This document shows positions 26,429 to 35,596 of a stretch of DNA of 64,000 nt, piece after piece (the stretch's first letter is position 1; each line of letters opens with the position of its first letter). This stretch comes from CAVUFH01 sp963740835 (GTDB lineage Bacteria; Actinomycetota; Acidimicrobiia; IMCC26256; PALSA-610): contig CAVUFH010000003.1 of NCBI GenBank assembly GCA_963740835.1, positions 372,001-436,000 of the forward strand. The letters are read 5' to 3'. Position numbers and translations under genes: made by a program. The notes beneath the pieces were generated by a model. The model ran no database searches and had not been told where the DNA came from. It was given only the letters and a program-made list of their open reading frames with translations.

Positions 26429-27873
26429 GTGACAAGCCCCGAACCCGTGGCCCCGCGGTACGACGCGGTGATCGTCGGCGCCGGGCCCAACGGCCTCACC
26501 GCGGCGGCGCTCCTCGCCGCGGCCGGACGTTCGGTGCTGCTGCTCGAGGCCGCCGAGCAGATCGGCGGCGGCGCCAGCACCGAAGAGCTGACACTGCCGG
26601 GGTACCGGCACGACGTGTGCTCCGCGATCCATCCGCTCGCGGCCGGGTCGCCGGCGTTCGCACCGCTGGCGCTCGAGCGGCACGGCCTCGAGCTCGCACA
26701 CCCGGAGCTCGCGCTCGCGCACCCACTCGACGACGGCACCGCCGGCGTCATCGACCGCGGTTTCACGGCAACGGACGCGTCGCTCGGGGCCGACGCGGCG
26801 CGCTGGCGGTCGACGTTCGCGCCCCACGCGCGCGGCTGGGACGCGCTCGTCGAAGACCTGTCGGGCCCGCTCGTGCACATCCCACGCCACCCGATCCGGC
26901 TCGCGCGCTTCGGCATCCCGTCTCTCGCGCCGGCCATGACGTTCGCGCGGCTGCGATTCCGGGAGCCGCGCGCGCAGGCGCTCTTCTCGGGCATGGCCGC
27001 ACACGCAATGCTCCCGCTCACCCATCCGGCGACCGCGTCATTCGGGCTCGTGCTGGGCGCCGCGGGACACGCCGTCGGTTGGCCCGCGATCCGGGGCGGC
27101 TCACAACAGATCAGCAACGTGCTCGCCGGCATCGTGCGCGAGAACGGGGGCGAGATCGTCACCGGTGCCGCAGTGTCGAGCCTGTCGGCGCTCCCGCCCG
27201 CGCCGCGGTCTTCCTCGATACGAGCCCGTTCGCCGCGCTCATGATCGCCGGCGACCGTCTCTCCGCGCGCGTCCAACGGGCGCTGGCGCGGTTCAAACGC
27301 GGTCCGGCCGCGTTCAAGCTCGACTACGCGCTTTCCGAACCGGTGCCCTGGAAGGCCACCGAGTGCAACCGCGCCGGCACGGTGCACCTCGCGGGTCAGG
27401 CCGGCGAGGTTGTCGCGGCCGAAGCCGCGGTCGCGCGCGGCGACCACCCGGAGCGGCCTTTCGTGCTCGTCGCGCAGCAGAGCCGCTTCGACCCGACGCG
27501 CGCGCCGGCCGGCCGCCACACGCTCTGGGCGTACTGCCATGTGCCGAACGGCTCGCCCGTCGACATGACCGAGCGCATCGAGGCGCAGCTCGAACGGTTC
27601 GCGCCGGGGTTCCGCGACGTCGTCCTCGCCCGCAGCGCGCTTACGCCCGCGGACTTCGAAGCCCGCAACGCCAACAAGGTTGGGGGCGACATCGGCGGCG
27701 GATCGCTCGCCGGGCTGCAGTTCGTGTCCCGCCCGCGCCTCGCGGTCGACCCGTACCGCCTCGCCGACGGCATCTACCTGTGCTCGGCCTCGACCCCGCC
27801 CGGGGCGGGCGTCCACGGCATGTGTGCGGCGGCCGCGGTCCAGCGCGCCCTTCGCCGCGAGCTGCGCGCCTGA
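26429..27873 (+). CDS. NAD(P)/FAD-dependent oxidoreductase (phytoene desaturase type), apparent frameshift
   Basis: A Rossmann GAGPNGLTAAALLAAAG near residue 15 and VLLLEAAEQIGGGASTEELT place this in the COG1233 flavoprotein group. The late FAD motif is RLADGIYLCSASTPPGAGVHGMCA. As read, the frame leaves the family after VSSLSALPP at about 27190. Restoring one C in the CCC at about 27193-27199 continues with AAVFLDTSPFAALMIAGDRL and a 481-residue product. Homologues include carotenoid desaturases and uncharacterised amine/polyene oxidoreductases; no carotenoid gene is nearby. GTG 26429 is the probable start. Confidence 0.85.
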
Positions 27874-27930
27874 GCCCGCTCCTCAGCAGCATCCCTCCGC
27901 GCGCCGGGAAGCCCGACCGATAATGAATGC

Positions 27931-28206
27931 GTGGGAATGCAGCGCGTCGAGACGACGACCGGGCCGGTCGCTGTCGGCGGGCGCACGATCAACCTCGTTG
28001 CCCGCACCACGAGCTTCACGCTCGGAAGGTCACCGCGCGAGATCGGCACCTGGTCCCGACCTGTGCACGTCGAGATCCTCGACCCCGACGGCCGGCGCCA
28101 GATCGTGCCGGTGCGCGACTACCAATTGGTCGCGGGTGTCGCGCTCGTTGCCGTCACCGTCGCGGGGCTTGCCAGCCGCGCCGCACTCGCGTGGAGCCGC
28201 TCATGA
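27931..28206 (+). CDS. Small tail-anchored membrane protein A
   Basis: The 91-residue product starts VETTTGPVAVGGRTINLVAR, continues RPVHVEILDPDGRRQIVPVR, and ends with one membrane helix (LVAGVALVAVTVAGLASRA). It matches the next gene position by position (PV-VG-I, a central P-DG turn, V-P-V-D before the helix), so the two are probably a duplicated pair. The beta-strand pattern faintly recalls the YtfJ/GerW fold, which is speculation. GTG 27931 or ATG 27937. Its stop overlaps the next ATG as ATGA. Confidence 0.65.
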   Translation: MGMQRVETTTGPVAVGGRTINLVARTTSFTLGRSPREIGTWSRPVHVEILDPDGRRQIVPVRDYQLVAGVALVAVTVAGLASRAALAWSRS

Positions 28207-28484
28207 CGGCATTGCAGGAAGGCGCGGTTCGCGTCTTCACCGAACCCGTCACCGCCGGCGATCAGGTGACGATCACCGCGACGGCGTGCGCCATCGTGGG
28301 GCATCGTCGCGTCAGCCGCCGTCGTGTCGTCGCGCTCATCGAGGCCGGCCCGGACGGTGTTCGCGTGAAGCCGGTGATCGACGTCGCGCGTGTCGGTGTC
28401 GCGATCGTCGCTGGCGCGCTCGCGACGTGGACGTACGCAGCCGCTAAGCGAGCTCCGCGAGCAAGCACACCTCGCTGCGGATGA
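28203..28484 (+). CDS. Small tail-anchored membrane protein B
   Basis: This 93-residue protein reads MTALQEGAVRVFTEPVTAGD, then HRRVSRRRVVALIEAGPDGV, VKPVIDVARV and a C-terminal membrane helix (GVAIVAGALATWTYAAA). It has the same layout as the preceding 91-aa protein and is translationally coupled to it. Together they could form a heterodimer facing the cytoplasm. The EPV start and strand order weakly resemble YtfJ-type sporulation proteins. The last 41 bp overlap the convergent peptidase gene. Function is unknown. Confidence 0.62.
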   Translation: MTALQEGAVRVFTEPVTAGDQVTITATACAIVGHRRVSRRRVVALIEAGPDGVRVKPVIDVARVGVAIVAGALATWTYAAAKRAPRASTPRCG

Positions 28485-29832
28485 GCTTGCGCCAGTCGTC
28501 GAGGTGCAGGCTCTCGTTCTCACCGTGGATGCGGCTGCCTGGATCACACGGACCGAGCAGCAACGACGGGATGCCGCCGAACGCGGCAGCGAACGGCCCG
28601 ACGAACGGGATCGAGCCCCCCACGCCCATGAGCACCGGGTCGACACCGAAGCCGGTGCGCAGCGCGCGCGTCGCCGCATCGAACGCCGGTCCCGACGGCT
28701 GGGTCTCCCACGCGGGCGCCGCTTCGTCGAGCGGGGTGAACATCAGCTCGAGGCCCCACGGCACCCGCGCCTCGACGTGCGCGCGGAGCTGCGCCGACAC
28801 CGCGGCGGGTTCCTGACCCGGCGCGAGCCGCAGGCTCACGCGCGCGGTCGCACGCGCCACGATCTGGTTCGACGATCCCTTGATCGGGTGCCCGTCGATC
28901 CCGATGACAGTGAGCGTCGGGCGGAGCCACAGCCGCGCATGCAGGGGAACGGAAGGATTGCCGATGAGCTCGACGCCGGGGCGCAGGCCCATGACGTGCG
29001 CGAACGCGCTCGGGTCGTCGTCGAAGCCCTTGATCGGTTCGCGCTCGCTCGCCGCCAGCGGGCGCACATCGTCCCAGACGCCGTCGATCGCGACGTCGCC
29101 GTTGTCGTCGACGAGTGACGACAGCACCCGTGCCAACGCCATCACCGGGTCGGGCACCGCGCCGCCGGCCATGCCGGAGTGCACCGGGCCGTCGAGCGCG
29201 CGCAGCTCGATGTCGGCCGCGGCGAGGCCGCGCAGCGAATAGGTCAACCCGGGCGTACCGACCTTCCAGTTGCCGGCGTCCGCGAGCACCAGCACGTCGG
29301 AACGCAGCTCGTCGACGTGTTCGGTGAGGAAACGATGCAGTGTCGGTGAACCGATCTCCTCTTCGCCCTCGATGAGGATCCGCACGTTGCACGGCAGCGA
29401 ACCAGCCGTGTCCAGCCACGCCGCGACCGCGGTCGCGTGCGCGACCGCTCCCGCCTTGTCGTCGGCACTGCCGCGCCCGTACAGGCGACCGTTGCGTTCG
29501 ACCGGCGTGAACGGATCGCTGCTCCACCGTTCGACGATGCCGGGCGGCTGGACGTCGTGGTGCGCGTACAACAGCACCGTCGGCGCGTCCGGGCCGGCGT
29601 GCATCCACTCCGCGATGACGTACGGGTGCGACGCCTCGACGCCGGCGAGGCGCACGTGTTCCATCCCGGAACGCTCGAGCAGCGCCGCCGTTGCGTCTGC
29701 GCACTCGCGTACGCGCCCGTTCAGTTCGGGATCGGCGCTGACACTCGGAATGCGGACGAGCGTCTCGAGCTCGGCCCGGGCATCGGGCATCGCGGCTTGG
29801 ACCGCGTCCAGGGCCGCATCGACAGTGCTCAT
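28444..29832 (-). CDS. M20 family metallopeptidase / dipeptidase
   Basis: This 462-residue protein has the dinuclear zinc ligands of the M20 family: His in LLYAHHDVQPP, Asp in YGRGSADDKAGAV, Glu-Glu in ILIEGEEEIGS (the general base), Asp in LVLADAGNW and His in SRIHGENESL. A lid/dimerisation domain (about 200-320) includes HSGMAGGAVPDP. It should cleave dipeptides or N-acyl bonds in the cytoplasm. Its ATG overlaps the stop of the upstream Lrp-like gene by one base, so the two are cotranscribed. Confidence 0.93.
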   Translation of the reverse strand: MSTVDAALDAVQAAMPDARAELETLVRIPSVSADPELNGRVRECADATAALLERSGMEHVRLAGVEASHPYVIAEWMHAGPDAPTVLLYAHHDVQPPGIVERWSSDPFTPVERNGRLYGRGSADDKAGAVAHATAVAAWLDTAGSLPCNVRILIEGEEEIGSPTLHRFLTEHVDELRSDVLVLADAGNWKVGTPGLTYSLRGLAAADIELRALDGPVHSGMAGGAVPDPVMALARVLSSLVDDNGDVAIDGVWDDVRPLAASEREPIKGFDDDPSAFAHVMGLRPGVELIGNPSVPLHARLWLRPTLTVIGIDGHPIKGSSNQIVARATARVSLRLAPGQEPAAVSAQLRAHVEARVPWGLELMFTPLDEAAPAWETQPSGPAFDAATRALRTGFGVDPVLMGVGGSIPFVGPFAAAFGGIPSLLLGPCDPGSRIHGENESLHLDDWRKLIRSEVCLLAELA

Positions 29833-30089
29833 CAGAATCCGATGTCGGAAGGGTCATACTGGCGGAACGCGATCAGTGTGCGCGTCGCGGTGACGCCTTC
29901 GAGCGCGGCGATCTCCTCGGTGACGACGCGCGCGATCTGCTCGTGGTCGGCGACCCGTATGACGACGAGCAGGTCTTCGTCACCGGTGACGGAATACACC
30001 TCGGTGACGCCGTCGACCGCGGCGAGCGCGGCACCGAGCGCGGCGATGCGCGACGGTTCGGCGTAGAGCAACACGAAGGCAGTCAGCAT
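29832..30089 (-). CDS. Stand-alone Lrp/AsnC ligand-binding (RAM) domain protein
   Basis: The 85-residue protein is only the alpha-beta RAM domain: MLTAFVLLYAEPSRIAALGA, VTEVYSVTGDEDLLVVIRVA and ITEEIAALEGVTATRTLIAF-like helices. There is no HTH, so it probably senses an amino acid and acts by oligomerising with another protein. It overlaps the M20 peptidase start, which suggests a role tied to peptide or amino-acid catabolism. Confidence 0.88.
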   Translation of the reverse strand: MLTAFVLLYAEPSRIAALGAALAAVDGVTEVYSVTGDEDLLVVIRVADHEQIARVVTEEIAALEGVTATRTLIAFRQYDPSDIGF

Positions 30090-30158
30090 CGGCCGGAATG
30101 CTACGCGTCCCCCGCCTGCGCCGTTTCGGGCTGTCAGACTGGACCAGGCCGTCGCCGT

Positions 30159-30932
30159 TCAGACTGGGTTCGTGTAGCGCATCTGGAGGCGGCGCATCCC
30201 TCCGAGCCATCGGTCGTAGTCAGCGGTCTTGCGACGGAGGTACTCGAGCACCTGCGGGTGGGGCAGGATCAGGAACTGCTCCGCGTCGAGCCCTTGCACG
30301 ACGAACTCGGCGACGTCGTCGGGTTCGATCATGCCGTCGACACCGGCCACACCCCCACCCGGCGTGCCCGCAGTCATCGCGGTGCGCACCGCTTGCGGCG
30401 CGAGCACCGACACCTTCACCCCGCGTTCGCCGTAAGTGATCGACAGGAACTCCGCGAACGCGACCGCCGCGTGCTTGCTGACGGCGTACGGCGCGGAACC
30501 GAGTTGGGTCAGCAGCCCGGCCGCGGATGCGGTTTGCAACAGGTAGCCGCCACCCCGCTCGACCATCCGCGGCACGAGCACCCGTGCCGCGTAGATGTGC
30601 GCCATCAGGTTCACGTCGAGGCTGAGCTGCCACGCCTCCGGCGGCGCATCGACCAGGCCCGGAATCGCAACTCCCGCGTTCGAGCAGAACAAGTCGATCG
30701 GCCCGTGCTCGGCTTCGACAGCCTCGATGAGGTCGCGCAACGCGTCGGCGTCCGTCACGTCACACGGCTCGGCGACCGCGCCGATCGCGGCGGCGGTCGT
30801 CGCGAGCACATCGGCTTGCCGGTCCGAGATGACGACGGTGCGCGCGCCTTCGGCGAGGAACCGTCGGGCCAGGGCGGCCCCGATCCCACCCGCGCCGCCC
30901 GTGACCACCGCACATGTTCCTTCGAGCCTCAT
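30159..30932 (-). CDS. Short-chain dehydrogenase/reductase
   Basis: This is a classical SDR of 257 residues: TGGAGGIG cofactor loop, DVTDADALRDL (NAD-type D), NAG in CSNAGVAIPG, catalytic Ser in LLQTASAAGL and YAVSK. The C-terminal ILPHPQVLEYLRRKTADYDRW is typical of actinobacterial SDRs with wide substrate range. It lies between the Lrp-type gene and the homoserine kinase on the same strand, 33 bp from the kinase stop. Confidence 0.9.
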   Translation of the reverse strand: MRLEGTCAVVTGGAGGIGAALARRFLAEGARTVVISDRQADVLATTAAAIGAVAEPCDVTDADALRDLIEAVEAEHGPIDLFCSNAGVAIPGLVDAPPEAWQLSLDVNLMAHIYAARVLVPRMVERGGGYLLQTASAAGLLTQLGSAPYAVSKHAAVAFAEFLSITYGERGVKVSVLAPQAVRTAMTAGTPGGGVAGVDGMIEPDDVAEFVVQGLDAEQFLILPHPQVLEYLRRKTADYDRWLGGMRRLQMRYTNPV

Positions 30933-30965
30933 GAGGTCCCTTCGTGCGTCAGCGGGTGTCCGGCT

Positions 30966-31775
30966 TCACGAACACGTCGCACCGTCTTCGTCGATCGCGA
31001 GCACGTGACCACGGCCGGTCGTGGGGAGTGCGCGCGCCACCGCGTCGGCCGAGGCCGCGTCGGCGAACGCGGCCACCGACGGCCCGGAACCCGAGAGCCA
31101 CGCGCCCCACGCGCCGGCTTCCACCGCGGCGTCCATCGCTGCGCGCGAGTCGGGGACGCGCGCGAGTCGCCGGTCCTGGTGCAACCGGTCCTCGGTCGCG
31201 GCGCGCAGCGCGGCGGCGTCGCCGGCCGCGAGCGCGGCGACGAGCAACGCGGTGTGCCCCACGTTGAACACCGCGTCATCGAAACGGACCTGCTCGGGCA
31301 GCAGGCGGCGCGCGCTCACCGTCGGCGTCTCCCGGTCCGGGATCCACACGACGATCGCGGGCACCCGCGCGAGCGGGATCCGCACGACGTGCCCGGCCGC
31401 CACCGCAACGATGCCGCCGTACACCGACGCGGCGGCGTTGTCGGCGTGGCCCTCCAGCGCCGCCGCGTCGTGCAGCACCTGCGCGCGGGCGAGGCGCGGG
31501 TCGTTGCCGCGCTGGGCCACCGCGGCGAGCAGGCCGGCGACGCGCGCGGCACCGGAGTAGCCGAGCCCGCGCCCCCCGGGGAACGACGCGCGGACCGACA
31601 GCGGGCCCTCACCTCCGGATTGCCGGAACGCCCGCACCGCGGGGTGGGTCTCGGGCGCGGGTGCGCCGCGATCGGTCGCCTCGAGATGACGGTCGAGCGC
31701 GATCGCAACCGCGTCGAACGCGGGCCCCAAGTTCGCCGACGATGCCGGCACCCGAACGATCCAGTCTCGTTGCAT
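30966..31775 (-). CDS. thrB: Homoserine kinase-like GHMP kinase
   Basis: The 269-residue GHMP kinase has VRVPASSANLGPAFDAVAIA at the N-terminus, the phosphate loop PGGRGLGYSGAAR (normally GLGSSA) and the C-terminal motif LSGSGPSVAAFAD. The N-terminal PASSANLGPAFD pattern is typical of homoserine kinase (ThrB), which phosphorylates homoserine in threonine synthesis. Two features weaken the call: the loop has Y for S, and it is not beside thrC or hom. Another GHMP kinase is possible. ATG 31775. Confidence 0.78.
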   Translation of the reverse strand: MQRDWIVRVPASSANLGPAFDAVAIALDRHLEATDRGAPAPETHPAVRAFRQSGGEGPLSVRASFPGGRGLGYSGAARVAGLLAAVAQRGNDPRLARAQVLHDAAALEGHADNAAASVYGGIVAVAAGHVVRIPLARVPAIVVWIPDRETPTVSARRLLPEQVRFDDAVFNVGHTALLVAALAAGDAAALRAATEDRLHQDRRLARVPDSRAAMDAAVEAGAWGAWLSGSGPSVAAFADAASADAVARALPTTGRGHVLAIDEDGATCS

Positions 31776-31847
31776 GGCGGGCCACTCTCGTTGCGAGACC
31801 GCCAGATTGGCACGATGTGTGCACATGCAGGCAGTACCTTCGTCTCC

Positions 31848-32279
31848 GTGCGACGACAGTGTGCGCGTTCCGGTTGCAGCGCGGTGGCGACCGCGACCTT
31901 CACGTTCGATGCCCGCGTGCAGACCGTGTGGCTCGATGCGCCACGCGACGGCAACGCGCGCGCGGGCGAACTGTGCGAACGCCACGCGCGGACGCTCACG
32001 CCACCACAGGGGTGGCGCCTCGACGACCGCCGCGGCGCGCTCTCCAATCCCGCACCCGCACCCGCACCCGCACAGGTCGCCGTCGCCGCGCCGGCCCTCG
32101 AGGTCGAGCCGGAACCGGTACTCGACCCGGAACCCGAACCCACGCCGGAGCCGGTCCTCGTGACCGCCGACACGCACTTCCACTCGCAGATGGACCTGCC
32201 GCCGATCGGCCTGGACCGCATGCTCGCGGCCCGCAGCCCCCTGCTCGCGCGCGCTTTCGAGTCCGCCGGCAACTACTGA
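31848..32279 (+). CDS. DUF3499 family protein
   Basis: This 143-residue protein keeps the N-terminal DUF3499 signature RRQCARSGCSAVATATFTFD, VQTVWLDAPRDGNARAGELC and CERHARTLTPPQGWRLDDRR, a likely zinc-ribbon (C-x4-C and CERH). A (CCCGCA)n run (about 32045-32073) encodes a Pro/Ala stretch, followed by a Glu/Pro acidic linker and a C-terminal tail. The function is unknown. GTG 31848. DUF3499 is conserved in actinobacteria. Confidence 0.87.
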   Translation: MRRQCARSGCSAVATATFTFDARVQTVWLDAPRDGNARAGELCERHARTLTPPQGWRLDDRRGALSNPAPAPAPAQVAVAAPALEVEPEPVLDPEPEPTPEPVLVTADTHFHSQMDLPPIGLDRMLAARSPLLARAFESAGNY

Positions 32280-32286
32280 GCGCGGG

Positions 32287-32733
32287 TTACCGGGCGTCCA
32301 GACCGTCTCGATAGGCGATCGGCAGGATCTCGAGCAGCTGGCCGTCGGGGTCGCGCACGAAGACACCGAAGCCGATGTTCGTGGCGGCGAGCACTTCGCC
32401 GCCGAGCTCAGGCACCCGGGCGAGCGTGCCGTCCACGTCCTCGACGCTCACCGAGAGGTGCGTCAGCCCGGGCTCGTTCAGCGCACGGGGCCGGAACGGC
32501 TGGGTCTGACCCGCGGCCGAATAGTGCAGGAGCTCGAGCACGAGGCCGTCGCGCACGAGGTAGGCCGCGGTCAGCCCGAGCGGCGGGCTCAAGCCCATCA
32601 GCCGGGACGAGAGGTCATCGGTCGGTTGGATCTCGCGGTCGAGGGTGAAGCCGAGCAGCTCGACGTAGAACCGCTTCGACCGTTCGAGATCGGCGACGCA
32701 CTGCCCGACGTGATTGAACGCAACTCGGCCCAC
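32287..32733 (-). CDS. VOC superfamily (glyoxalase/bleomycin resistance) protein
   Basis: This 148-residue protein has the four-strand VOC pattern: FNHVGQCVADLERSKRFYVE, YVELLGF, then a second half with LTHLSVSVEDVDGT and VFVRDPDGQLLEI. The His in HVG and Glu in LLEI may form a metal site. As read, the upstream gene's frame runs straight into this one, but that is due to a frameshift at about 32872; GTG 32733 begins a separate gene. It is preceded by the MBL-Rieske gene on the same strand. Confidence 0.78.
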   Translation of the reverse strand: MGRVAFNHVGQCVADLERSKRFYVELLGFTLDREIQPTDDLSSRLMGLSPPLGLTAAYLVRDGLVLELLHYSAAGQTQPFRPRALNEPGLTHLSVSVEDVDGTLARVPELGGEVLAATNIGFGVFVRDPDGQLLEILPIAYRDGLDAR

Positions 32734-32765
32734 GGCGGCAGCCTCGCGCGCGGCCGCGTGTGCTG

Positions 32766-34296
32766 TCAGTCGGGCGCACGCTCGCAGCGGAGGTGACGGT
32801 CCTCGCTCGTGAGGCAGCGTCCCGACTCGAGCTCGAACTGCCAGTGGTGGAGCGAGCACGTGAGCACGCCGTCGCGTGATCTCGCCGAAACGGGTGAGAT
32901 CGGCCTGCCGGTGCGGGCACCAGCGTTCGATCCGCCACCCGTCGCGCTCGAAGAACTCGTCGGCGCGGCGCGCCTGCCGGTAGCTGCGTTCCACGTAGGC
33001 GATCCGTTCCGGGCCGAGCGCCTTGAAGAACGTCATCACGTACTCGTTGAACGGCCCCGGCCGCGACGCGCCGAACCGGCACGAGAGGAACAGGGAGTTG
33101 ACCCAGTCCTCGACGTGCTCGTCGACAAGCCGCGTGATCAAACGACGGTCCACCGTGATCTTGTAGACGTACGGCTCGCCCGCCCACTCCCGCACGGAAC
33201 GCTCGACGAAATCGAGACAGACGGCGTCCTCCGGACCCATCTCGATCACCACGTTCCCCGCGATGCCGGCCGAAGTGATCGGGGCCTGTTCCATCAGCGG
33301 CGCGAACCACTCGCCGAGGTCGGCGACGAGATCCCGCGGCGCCGAGCTCCAGGAGTCGTGTTCGGTCGCGAGCCATCCGCCCCAGTCCGCTCGGTACTCG
33401 GCGAGGTACGCCGCTTTGTCCGCGAACGGATCGGCGGTGTCGCGGCTCGTCGCCGCTGACACCCGGCAGTCACCCGCATCGAGCTCCACGAGCGATCCGG
33501 GGACGAGCAGTTCTGCGTTGTCGACCCCCGCCGCCGCGAGCTCGGCGAGGAACACCATCTGGTCCGGGAAGATGTTGCGGGGATCTTCGTCGAGGTCGTT
33601 GAACCCGAACAGCTCGTCGTCGAGGAAGCATGGCGGCCCCGCGCACGGGAAGACGCGCGCCGCCTTGACCCACTCGATGTACTGACGCGACCGCGCCATC
33701 TGGTTCACGCGCTTCTCGGCCGCGAGGCGGTCGCGCTCCTCGGCGGGGAAGTCGTAGACGATCGGATACCAGATCGCGCCCGAGAACTGCAGGAAGTGCG
33801 CGTCGTACGGGCCGAGCGCCTGCAGCGCGCCCGGGTCGCCGGGCCGCGCGTCGTTCTGGTCCAGCAGCCGAGCCGACCCGTCGCCGAGCACCAGCCCGGA
33901 GTCGCCGAGGGGGCCGTCGGCAGGGGCCGTCATCGCGAAGATCGCGACCTCCAGGCCGTCGAGATCGACCGGCTCGCCGTCACGCGTCTCCACGAAGTGG
34001 CGGAAACCCAGGGCCTCGAGCTCGCGGCGGAGGAACGGCGCGGGGAAATCGGGCAGCAGCACGCGGGCGCCCTTGTCGACGTGGCCAGCGAGGAAGGCGG
34101 GGTCGAAGTGGTCCCGGTGCAGATGCGACACGTAGAGGAAGTCGGGCCGGCCGAACCGTGCCGGCTCGAGCCGGTCGTTCCGGGGAAATGGGAACCATGA
34201 CCCGAAATAGGCGGGTGTGAACCACGGATCGCAGAGCACCGAGCCGAACCGGGTCTCGACGAACAAGCCCGCATGTCCGAGGAACGTGACGTGCAC
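32766..34296 (-). CDS. MBL-fold hydrolase fused to a Rieske 2Fe-2S domain, apparent frameshift
   Basis: The N-terminal domain has the metallo-beta-lactamase motif SHLHRDH (LYVSHLHRDHFDP) with early LGHAGLFVET and DPWFTPAYFGSWFPFPRND, like CMP-sialate hydroxylase/PhnP relatives. The C-terminus carries the Rieske ligands WCPHRQADL and, after removing one base at about 32872, TCSLHHWQFELESGRCL, giving a 509-residue protein and a stop at 32766-32768. As read, the frame runs on into the VOC gene, which is almost certainly an artefact. The start GTG 34296 is provisional. The substrate is unknown. Confidence 0.78.
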
Positions 34297-35029
34297 CAGG
34301 CCATGTTCGCGGCTGGAACCCCCGTGGGAGCGCACGCAGCTGCCAGACGGCCGATGCGGCAGACGATTCGACCGAGATTTCCCGTCCAGGCGGCGTCGGC
34401 GCACGGACATATGACGTGTTTCCTCGTTCGCAGGCCGTCGGGAACCCGGCGGTGACTCCCCCTCTCGCACCGCCGGCCGTCTCGGTTCCGGTATCGACCC
34501 AGCCCAGCCCCGCCGGAGCGAGGGACCGGCGGTGCGGGGGACTTCTGCGTGCACTTCGCCGCTCCGACATTGCCACCCTTCGGCCTGGGCGGGTCGAAAT
34601 GGGTCGAGCGTCGGGCGGAGAGCAAACGCCGGATGCGATCGCGTCGGTGACCGGGCGGGTCACCAGCGGGGGCGTGGACCATCCGGCGTCTTCAGTACCG
34701 GTGGGCGGCGCATTCGCGTCGCCCACCGGGATGATCGATCGCGACCCCAGGCCGGTCGCGGACGCGTCCGTGCCCAGCGCACGGTTCGCGAGTTCCCAGC
34801 GCTCGGTCGCGAGTAGCGGCTCCAGCCGAAGTCGGGCGGCTATCCCGGCTCGGAGCCCGCTCGCGGCCCGCAGGTTCGCTTCATGACGACGCTGACTGCA
34901 CCACGCTCCCGCGTCGGCACGCGTTGCACGCGTGTACCGCGAATTGCGCGCGCGAGCACGCCTAGACTCCGGCCGGTCAGCTCCGCTGGCGCCACAACGG
35001 AGGCCTGGCCGACGGAGGTGTGGTCGCGC
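34297..35029. promoter_or_regulatory. Long intergenic region with two dyads upstream of ECF sigma gene
   Basis: About 730 bp lie between the MBL-Rieske start and the sigma-factor start; candidate frames there lack ribosome sites and conserved sequence. Two structures stand out: GGTGACC-GGGCG-GGTCACC (34646-34664), an operator-like dyad, and a perfect 10-bp stem CCGGTGGGCG / CGCCCACCGG (34698-34707 and 34720-34729). I cannot assign promoters confidently. An N-terminal extension of the sigma gene back to ATG 34883 is possible but looks non-conserved. Confidence 0.5.
34698..34729. terminator. Perfect 10-bp hairpin in intergenic region, terminator or leader structure
   Basis: CCGGTGGGCG (34698-34707), 12-nt loop, CGCCCACCGG (34720-34729). 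No T-run follows on either strand, so Rho-independent termination is unproved. It lies 300 bp before the sigma gene. Confidence 0.4.
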
Positions 35030-35596
35030 GTGACCGTTCCAGCTCGAGACCACGCGTGGGCCGAGCGCCTCGCCGCGGGTGACGAGCAAGCACTGCGGGA
35101 GGCGTACCGCGAGTTCGCGCCGGCGGTGTTCGGCCTGGCGATCCGCGTCGTCGCCAACGAGCCGATCGCCGAAGAGGTCGTCCAAGACGTGTTCGTTCGC
35201 CTGTGGGAGCGGCCCGAGAGCTTCGACCCCACCCGCGGACCTCTCCGGGCCTACCTCCTCGCCATGACCCACAGCCGGGCGGTCGAGCGGGTCCGCTCCG
35301 AGGATTCGCTGCGCCGGCGCCACGAATTCGCCCAGCGCGAAGCGCACGTGGAGGCCCCGATCGAGAGCCCGGAGCACGTGCTCGTCGACAAAGATGTCAG
35401 CGCGGCCATACGAACTGCGCTCGCAGCCCTTCCACAATCCCAACGCGTGCCGATCGAGATGGCGTACTTCGAGGGGATGTCCTACCGGCAGGTTGCGGTT
35501 GCATTGGAAGAGCCGGAAGGCACCGTGAAGTACCGCATCCGCTGCGGGATGCAGAAGCTACGGACGGCGCTGCGGGCAGCCGAGGTCGGGCCATGA
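35030..35596 (+). CDS. ECF RNA polymerase sigma factor
   Basis: The 188-residue protein has region 2 (YREFAPAVFGLAIRVVANEP, EEVVQDVFVRLWERPESFDP with RAYLLAMTHSRAVERVRSED) and region 4 (ALAALPQSQRVPIEMAYFEG, MSYRQVAVALEEPEGTVKYR, IRCGMQKLRTAL). It directs RNA polymerase to stress or envelope promoters. The start is GTG 35030 or 35018 (GGAGG at 35014-35018); ATG 34883 would add an unsupported tail. The stop overlaps the anti-sigma ATG as ATGA, the usual sigma/anti-sigma coupling. Confidence 0.9.
   Translation: MTVPARDHAWAERLAAGDEQALREAYREFAPAVFGLAIRVVANEPIAEEVVQDVFVRLWERPESFDPTRGPLRAYLLAMTHSRAVERVRSEDSLRRRHEFAQREAHVEAPIESPEHVLVDKDVSAAIRTALAALPQSQRVPIEMAYFEGMSYRQVAVALEEPEGTVKYRIRCGMQKLRTALRAAEVGP

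Noticed and set aside
32287..34554. A real MBL-VOC fusion protein
   Set aside because: The join depends on a frame that loses the Rieske cluster ligands; correcting one base gives an MBL-Rieske protein with a normal stop and a separate VOC gene.
34416..34886. 156-aa plus-strand frame before the sigma gene
   Set aside because: No ribosome site, no homology-like pattern, and it crosses two dyads; treated as non-coding.
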